A stretch of DNA of 9,295 bases from an uncultured Collinsella sp. (lineage in GTDB: Bacteria; Actinomycetota; Coriobacteriia; Coriobacteriales; Coriobacteriaceae): contig URCS01000068.1 of the NCBI GenBank assembly GCA_900546455.1, forward strand, positions 1 to 9,295, written 5' to 3'. Shown here in pieces: positions 4,659 to 9,295 of this stretch. The translations under genes were made by a program, and so were the position numbers. Positions within the stretch are counted from its first letter, which is position 1. Every line of letters begins with the position of its first letter. The notes beneath the pieces are model-generated. The model was not told the origin of the DNA and did not search any database. It saw nothing but the letters and a program-made list of their open reading frames with translations.

Positions 4659-7600
4659 TTACTTCTTAATGCCACGTCCCAGACGCTCGGCGACTGATGC
4701 CACGGCCTCCTCGCTGGCCGGTCCGCAGCTCACGCAGCCATCGTGGGCACGCATCTGGCCGGTGACCTCGTCCATCGCGAGCGGCGCCACCTTCTCAAGC
4801 TTAAAGCCCTTGCCGGCGCGCATGTTTTCCTTGGCCACGCTAATCATGAGCTTAATGCGGTTGAGCTGGTTGACCTCGGACGCACCGGGGTCGTAGTCCA
4901 CCGCGACGATGTTGCTCTCGGGATGCTGGCGGCGCAGCTCCTTAATCACGGCCTTGCCCACCACGTGATTGGGCAGGCACGCGAAGGGCTGCGTGCAGAT
5001 GATGTTAGGCGCGCCGTGGTCGATCAGATCGAGCATCTCGGCCGTGAGCAGCCAGCCCTCGCCCATGTTGTTGCACACCGAAAGCACCGTGCGGGCCTTG
5101 TCGGCCATGGTGCCGATGCGCTCGGGCGCCTCAAAGCGGCGAGACTTTTCGAGCATCTCCTCCACCGGCGTGCGCATCCAGTCCACGAGCTTAATAAGCG
5201 CTTGCATGCCCGCGCGTGTAGTGGCAGAGCTTCCCAGTTCGTCCTTCTGCAGCTCGGCGTTGCTCATGGAGTACAGGAAGAAGTCGAGCAGGCCCGGCAC
5301 TACGGCCTCGCAGCCCTCGCGCTCGATGACATCGACCACGTGGTTGTTGGCCGTAGGGTGGAACTTGACCAAAATCTCACCGACCACGCCCACGCGCGGC
5401 TTAGTACCCTCGCCCACGAGCGGCATGGTGTCGAACGCGCGGATGGCCTCGCGGCACAGCTTGGTGTAGTTGTGACGGTTGAACTTAGGCGCCAGCTTGC
5501 GAGCGCGCGCCATGTACTCCTCATAGAGTGCGTTGGCAGCGCCGGGCGTGGCCTCGTACGGGCGGCAGCGGTAGAGCATCTGCATCATGACGTCACCAAA
5601 GAGCACCGCGTACACGGCCTGCTTAAGCAGCGCCGGCGTAATCTTAAAGCCGGGATTGTCCTCGCCGAGCGCCACGGCCGAAAGCGAGATTACCGGGATC
5701 TCGGGGTGGCCACTCTCGCGCAGCGCCTTGCGGATGAGCGCGATGTAGTTGGTGGCACGGCAACCGCCGCCGGTCTGGCTGATGACCACGGCCGTCTTGG
5801 ACAGGTCGTAACGACCGCTCTCGATGGCCTCCATGATCTGGCCCGTTACCAGGATCGACGGGTAGCAAATGTCATTGTTCACGTAGCGCAGGCCGGCCTC
5901 GACGGCGTCGTGATCGGTCGAGGGCAGCAGCTCCAAGTTGTAGCCGGCACCGCGGAACACCTCTTTGACCAGGTCAAAGTGGATCGGCGCCATCTGCGGG
6001 CACAGGATGGTATAGCCCTCCTCGCGCATCTGCTCGGTAAAGGGCACCTTGGGCCACGCGGTCGAGGCGCTTCCACGCTGCGCCTCGAACGTGTACTTGC
6101 GGCTCGCGAACGCGGGAGCATCCTTGGAGGGAGTCACCGGCGCGGCATCACCCTGCTCGTAGGCCTCGCCCGCGGCCGTGGCCTCGGCCAAGCGCTCGGC
6201 CTCCTGGTCCTTGAGCGCCGCCATGAGTGAGCGGATGCGGATGCGCGCGGCGCCCAGGTTGGACACCTCATCGATCTTGAGCACGGTGTAGATCTTGCCG
6301 CTGGCCTCCAGAATCTCCTGCACCTGATCGGTGGTCAGGGCATCCAGGCCGCAGCCGAAGGAGTTGAGCTGAATCAGGTCCAGGTCGTTGCGCATCGTCA
6401 CAAAACGGGCCACGGCGTACAGGCGGCTGTGGTACATCCACTGGTCGACGACGCGAATGGGACGCTCGGGTTTTACCAGGTGCGCGAGCGAATCCTCGGT
6501 AAAGACCGCAAAGCCAAAGCTCGAGATAAGCTCGGGCAGGGCATGGTTGATCTCGGGGTCGTTGTGGTAGGGACGACCGGCAAGCACAATACCGTGGCCA
6601 CCGTGGTCCTCGACCCACTTAAGGGCCTCTTCGCCCATGGTCTGGATGTCCTCGTGGAAGCGCGCGTCGGCCTCGTAGGCAGCGTTGACGGCGGCATCGA
6701 CCTCGGAGCGCGTGATCTTGGGCCCGCGCACGCGACCGCGACCGGCTTGCGAATCGGCCACACGGTCGACGGCGAGCACCTGGTACAGCCGGCGCTTGAG
6801 CTCGGTCTTGTCGTGATAGGGCACAAACGGGTACAGGAACTCGACATTTTGCTCGCGAATTTCGTCAACGTTGAGCGCCAGCGCCGTGGGGTAGCTCATG
6901 ACGATGGGGCAGTTATAGCAGTTGCCAGCCGTCGGATCCTCCTTGCGCTCCCAACGCACGCACGGCATCCAGATAAAGTCGACGTCACGGTCGATGAGGT
7001 TCATCACGTGGCCATGGCTCATCTTGGCCGGATAGCATACGCTCTCGGACGGCATGGACTCGATGCCCGCCTGGTAGGTCTTCTTGCTCGACTGGTCGGA
7101 CAGCTGCACGCTAAAGCCCAGGCGCGTAAAGAACGCGTGCCAGAAGGGGTAGTTCTCGTACATGTTGAGCGCGCGCGGGATGCCGACGGTGCCGCGCGGG
7201 GCCTCGTCGGGGCTCAGGACCTCGCGGTTAAAGAGCAGCTCGTTTTTCTTTTTGAAGAGGTTGGGGGCCTCGGTCTTCTGCTTTTTGTGGCCGGCGCCCT
7301 TCTCGCAGCGGTTGCCGGTAATGAAGCGCCTGCCACCGCCAAAGTCGTTGACGGTAAGCTGGCAGTTGTTGGAGCAACGGCCGCAGCGGACATGCTTTTG
7401 CGTCACGGTGAGGTGCGCGATGTCCTCAGCCGAAAGAATGGTCGAGGTGCCGTCGGCGCCGGCGCGATCGCGGGCGAGCAGGGCCGCACCGTAGGCGCCC
7501 ATGCAGCCGGCGATGTCGGGACGCACGGCGTGAACGCCAGTGAGCTGCTCAAACGCACGCAGTGTGGCGTCGGACATAAAGGTGCCGCCCTGAACGATCA

Positions 7601-9295
7601 CCTGGCTGCCGATCTCCTTGGGGTCGCGCAGCTTAATGACCTTGAACAGGGCATTCTTGATGACGGAATAAGACAGGCCGGCCGCGATGTCGCCCACCGT
7701 AGCGCCTTCCTTTTGCGCCTGCTTGACGCGCGAGTTCATAAAGACCGTGCAGCGGCTGCCCAGGTCGACCGGGGCCTTGGCATGGATGGCGGCATCGGCG
7801 AACGCGCGCACGTCCATGTTCATAGAGACCGCGAAGCTCTCGATAAAGCTGCCGCAGCCCGACGAGCAGGCCTCGTTGAGCATGATGTGCTCGATAACGC
7901 CGTCCTTGACGCGCAGGCACTTCATGTCCTGGCCGCCGATGTCCAGAATGAACTCGACGCCGGGCAGGAACGCCTTGGCGCCGCGCAGGTGCGCGACGGT
8001 CTCGATCTCGCCGGAGTCGGCCTTAAGGGCCTCGATGAGCAGCGCCTCGCCGTAGCCCGTAGTGGTCACGTGGCCGATGGTGCAACCGGCGGGGATGTGG
8101 TTGTAGAAATCGGCCATGATGACCTTGGCCGTGCCCAGGATGTCGCCGTTGTTGTTACCGTACCAGGTGTGCAACAGCTGGCCGTCCTCGCCCACGAGCG
8201 CGGCCTTCATGGTGGTGGAGCCGGCGTCGATGCCGATGAACACGCGGCCGGTGTAGCCGTCGAGTTTGCCCTTGGGGACGACTTCCTGGTCGTGGCGGGT
8301 CTTGAACTCGGCAAAGTCCTCGTCGGTGGCAAAGAGCGGATCCAGACGCTCGACCTCGGCACCCTGCGTGTCACCCAGGCTGTCGATAGCCTCGATGAGC
8401 TGCGGGAACGTGCTGAGCTTGTTGGACTCGTGCGCCATGGCGGCGCCGCTCGCCACAAACAGGTGAGCGTTTTGGGGCACGATACGGTGCTCCTCGTCCA
8501 GGTTGAGCGTGAGGTAGAAGCGGTGGCGCAGCTCGGAGAGGTACTGCAGCGGGCCGCCCAGGAAGGCGACGTTGCCGCGGATGGGACGGCCGCATGCCAG
8601 GCCCGAGATGGTCTGGGTCACGACAGCCTGAAAGATGGAGGCAGCCACGTCCTCGGGGCGGGCACCTTCGTTGAGCAGCGGCTGGACGTCGGTCTTGGCA
8701 AAAACGCCGCAGCGGCTGGCGATGGGATAGATGGTGGTGGCGTTGGCCGCGAGTTCGTTAAGGCCGCTGGCGTCGGTGTGCAGCAGAGTGGCCATCTGGT
8801 CGATGAACGCGCCCGTGCCGCCGGCGCAGGTGCCGTTCATGCGCTGCTCGATGCCGTTGTCGAAGTAGATGATCTTGGCGTCCTCTCCGCCCAGCTCGAT
8901 GGCGACATCGGTGGCCGGGATGAGGGTCTCGACGGCACGCTTGCTGGCGATGACCTCCTGGACAAACTCCAGGTCGAGCCACTGGGACAGCAGCAGGCCG
9001 CCCGAGCCGGTAATGGCGCAGGTCATCTGGGCCGTCGGCAGCACGGTCGCAGCGCCCTCGAACAGGTCGCGGGCGCAGGCACGGACGTCGGTGTGGTGGC
9101 GCTGGTACTTGGCGTAGACGATCTGGTTGTCGTCGTTGAGCACGGCGAGCTTAACGGTGGTGGAGCCCACGTCGATGCCCAGGTGCAGATTGCCGTGGGC
9201 GTTCTCGGGGTTGAAGATCGCGCCTTCGGGGGCCTGGGCGGCGGCTACGGGCTCAGCGGCGGTGGCGGGCTCGCTGACGACGGACGTCTCCCCTG
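4659..9295 (-). CDS. giant acyl-CoA dehydratase activase-related fusion protein (5' end outside window)
   Basis: The frame is open to the right edge: 41 codons precede the GTG at 9170, including an Ala/Pro/Glu-rich linker and GNLHLGID, so the true start is not seen. At least 1544 residues end at a TAA at 4659-4661. Residues are counted from the GTG at 9170. Two BadF/HgdC-type ATPase domains stand in tandem: about 1-245 (GSTTVK, GGEDAK, cluster cysteines 115 and 154) and 309-570 (GIDAGSTTMK, GGQDMK, cysteines 435 and 474). The 39-residue cysteine spacing equals that of HgdC, whose homodimer holds a [4Fe-4S] cluster and drives ATP-dependent electron transfer to 2-hydroxyacyl-CoA dehydratases. 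A CxxCxxxC motif (596, 599, 603) with Cys622 follows, then DUF2229 (about 660-880), then a HgdB-like part with cysteines at 1102, 1137, 1392 and 1398, ending in GCVSCG. Such fusions are widespread in anaerobes, but their substrate is not established. The protein is cytoplasmic. Confidence 0.9.
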   Translation of the reverse strand, partial: GETSVVSEPATAAEPVAAAQAPEGAIFNPENAHGNLHLGIDVGSTTVKLAVLNDDNQIVYAKYQRHHTDVRACARDLFEGAATVLPTAQMTCAITGSGGLLLSQWLDLEFVQEVIASKRAVETLIPATDVAIELGGEDAKIIYFDNGIEQRMNGTCAGGTGAFIDQMATLLHTDASGLNELAANATTIYPIASRCGVFAKTDVQPLLNEGARPEDVAASIFQAVVTQTISGLACGRPIRGNVAFLGGPLQYLSELRHRFYLTLNLDEEHRIVPQNAHLFVASGAAMAHESNKLSTFPQLIEAIDSLGDTQGAEVERLDPLFATDEDFAEFKTRHDQEVVPKGKLDGYTGRVFIGIDAGSTTMKAALVGEDGQLLHTWYGNNNGDILGTAKVIMADFYNHIPAGCTIGHVTTTGYGEALLIEALKADSGEIETVAHLRGAKAFLPGVEFILDIGGQDMKCLRVKDGVIEHIMLNEACSSGCGSFIESFAVSMNMDVRAFADAAIHAKAPVDLGSRCTVFMNSRVKQAQKEGATVGDIAAGLSYSVIKNALFKVIKLRDPKEIGSQVIVQGGTFMSDATLRAFEQLTGVHAVRPDIAGCMGAYGAALLARDRAGADGTSTILSAEDIAHLTVTQKHVRCGRCSNNCQLTVNDFGGGRRFITGNRCEKGAGHKKQKTEAPNLFKKKNELLFNREVLSPDEAPRGTVGIPRALNMYENYPFWHAFFTRLGFSVQLSDQSSKKTYQAGIESMPSESVCYPAKMSHGHVMNLIDRDVDFIWMPCVRWERKEDPTAGNCYNCPIVMSYPTALALNVDEIREQNVEFLYPFVPYHDKTELKRRLYQVLAVDRVADSQAGRGRVRGPKITRSEVDAAVNAAYEADARFHEDIQTMGEEALKWVEDHGGHGIVLAGRPYHNDPEINHALPELISSFGFAVFTEDSLAHLVKPERPIRVVDQWMYHSRLYAVARFVTMRNDLDLIQLNSFGCGLDALTTDQVQEILEASGKIYTVLKIDEVSNLGAARIRIRSLMAALKDQEAERLAEATAAGEAYEQGDAAPVTPSKDAPAFASRKYTFEAQRGSASTAWPKVPFTEQMREEGYTILCPQMAPIHFDLVKEVFRGAGYNLELLPSTDHDAVEAGLRYVNNDICYPSILVTGQIMEAIESGRYDLSKTAVVISQTGGGCRATNYIALIRKALRESGHPEIPVISLSAVALGEDNPGFKITPALLKQAVYAVLFGDVMMQMLYRCRPYEATPGAANALYEEYMARARKLAPKFNRHNYTKLCREAIRAFDTMPLVGEGTKPRVGVVGEILVKFHPTANNHVVDVIEREGCEAVVPGLLDFFLYSMSNAELQKDELGSSATTRAGMQALIKLVDWMRTPVEEMLEKSRRFEAPERIGTMADKARTVLSVCNNMGEGWLLTAEMLDLIDHGAPNIICTQPFACLPNHVVGKAVIKELRRQHPESNIVAVDYDPGASEVNQLNRIKLMISVAKENMRAGKGFKLEKVAPLAMDEVTGQMRAHDGCVSCGPASEEAVASVAERLGRGIKK

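Noticed and set aside
4366..4669. Small frames on both strands across the inverted-repeat element
   Set aside because: They arise from the repeat itself; the similar SEVRGK and PRTSE peptide ends reflect the inverted arms. There is no ribosome site or family match.
4743..6230. Long plus-strand open frame (495 codons) opposite the activase gene
   Set aside because: It is antisense to a well-supported conserved protein. Its composition is rich in Arg, His, Leu and Ala, as expected for the complement of GC-rich coding sequence, and it has no recognisable domain.
1..9295. CRISPR array, tRNA, rRNA or transposase gene
   Set aside because: No regularly spaced repeats, no cloverleaf or rRNA-like sequence, and no transposase or integrase motifs were found on either strand.

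Overview
The window looks like chromosomal DNA of a gut actinobacterium of the Coriobacteriia, most likely Collinsella. This is inferred from the high GC content, the GC-rich codon use, and the combination of a lipoprotein-type arylsulfotransferase with a giant fused acyl-CoA dehydratase activase. No rRNA or tRNA is present to confirm it. Apart from the first gene, everything supported is on the minus strand.

Layout from left to right. Positions 1-595 (+) are the 3' end of a DUF389/TIGR00341 membrane protein with an EF-hand-like loop between its last two membrane helices. It converges on a small membrane-anchored hypothetical protein (721-1170, -). That gene is preceded by a 12-codon leader ORF with a good ribosome binding site and by a TATAAT box flanked by two palindromes. 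Next is an arylsulfate sulfotransferase lipoprotein gene (1362-3044, -), broken by one in-frame amber codon next to the expected catalytic histidine position. Then comes a complete 3-hydroxyacyl-CoA dehydrogenase (3285-4244, -) whose nucleotide-binding loop suggests NADP(H) rather than NAD(H). The 414-base gap at 4245-4658 holds a 129-bp element with perfect 20-bp terminal inverted repeats and a clear rho-independent terminator. The rest (4659 to the right edge, -) is a protein of more than 1544 residues with two activase (BadF/HgdC-type) ATPase domains, DUF2229 and a HgdB-like C-terminal part. Its 5' end lies outside the window.

How the genes relate. The giant activase protein and the 3-hydroxyacyl-CoA dehydrogenase both fit CoA-thioester metabolism, but a terminator lies between them, so they are probably separate transcripts. 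The arylsulfotransferase would work outside the membrane, moving sulfate groups between phenolic compounds, but the allele seen here appears inactive. The small hypothetical gene has its own regulated-looking promoter.

No CRISPR array, transposase, tRNA or rRNA was seen. I found no clearly new multi-gene system. The most interesting points are the amber codon at the sulfotransferase active site, the leader-coupled small gene with its palindromic promoter, and the 129-bp inverted-repeat element.
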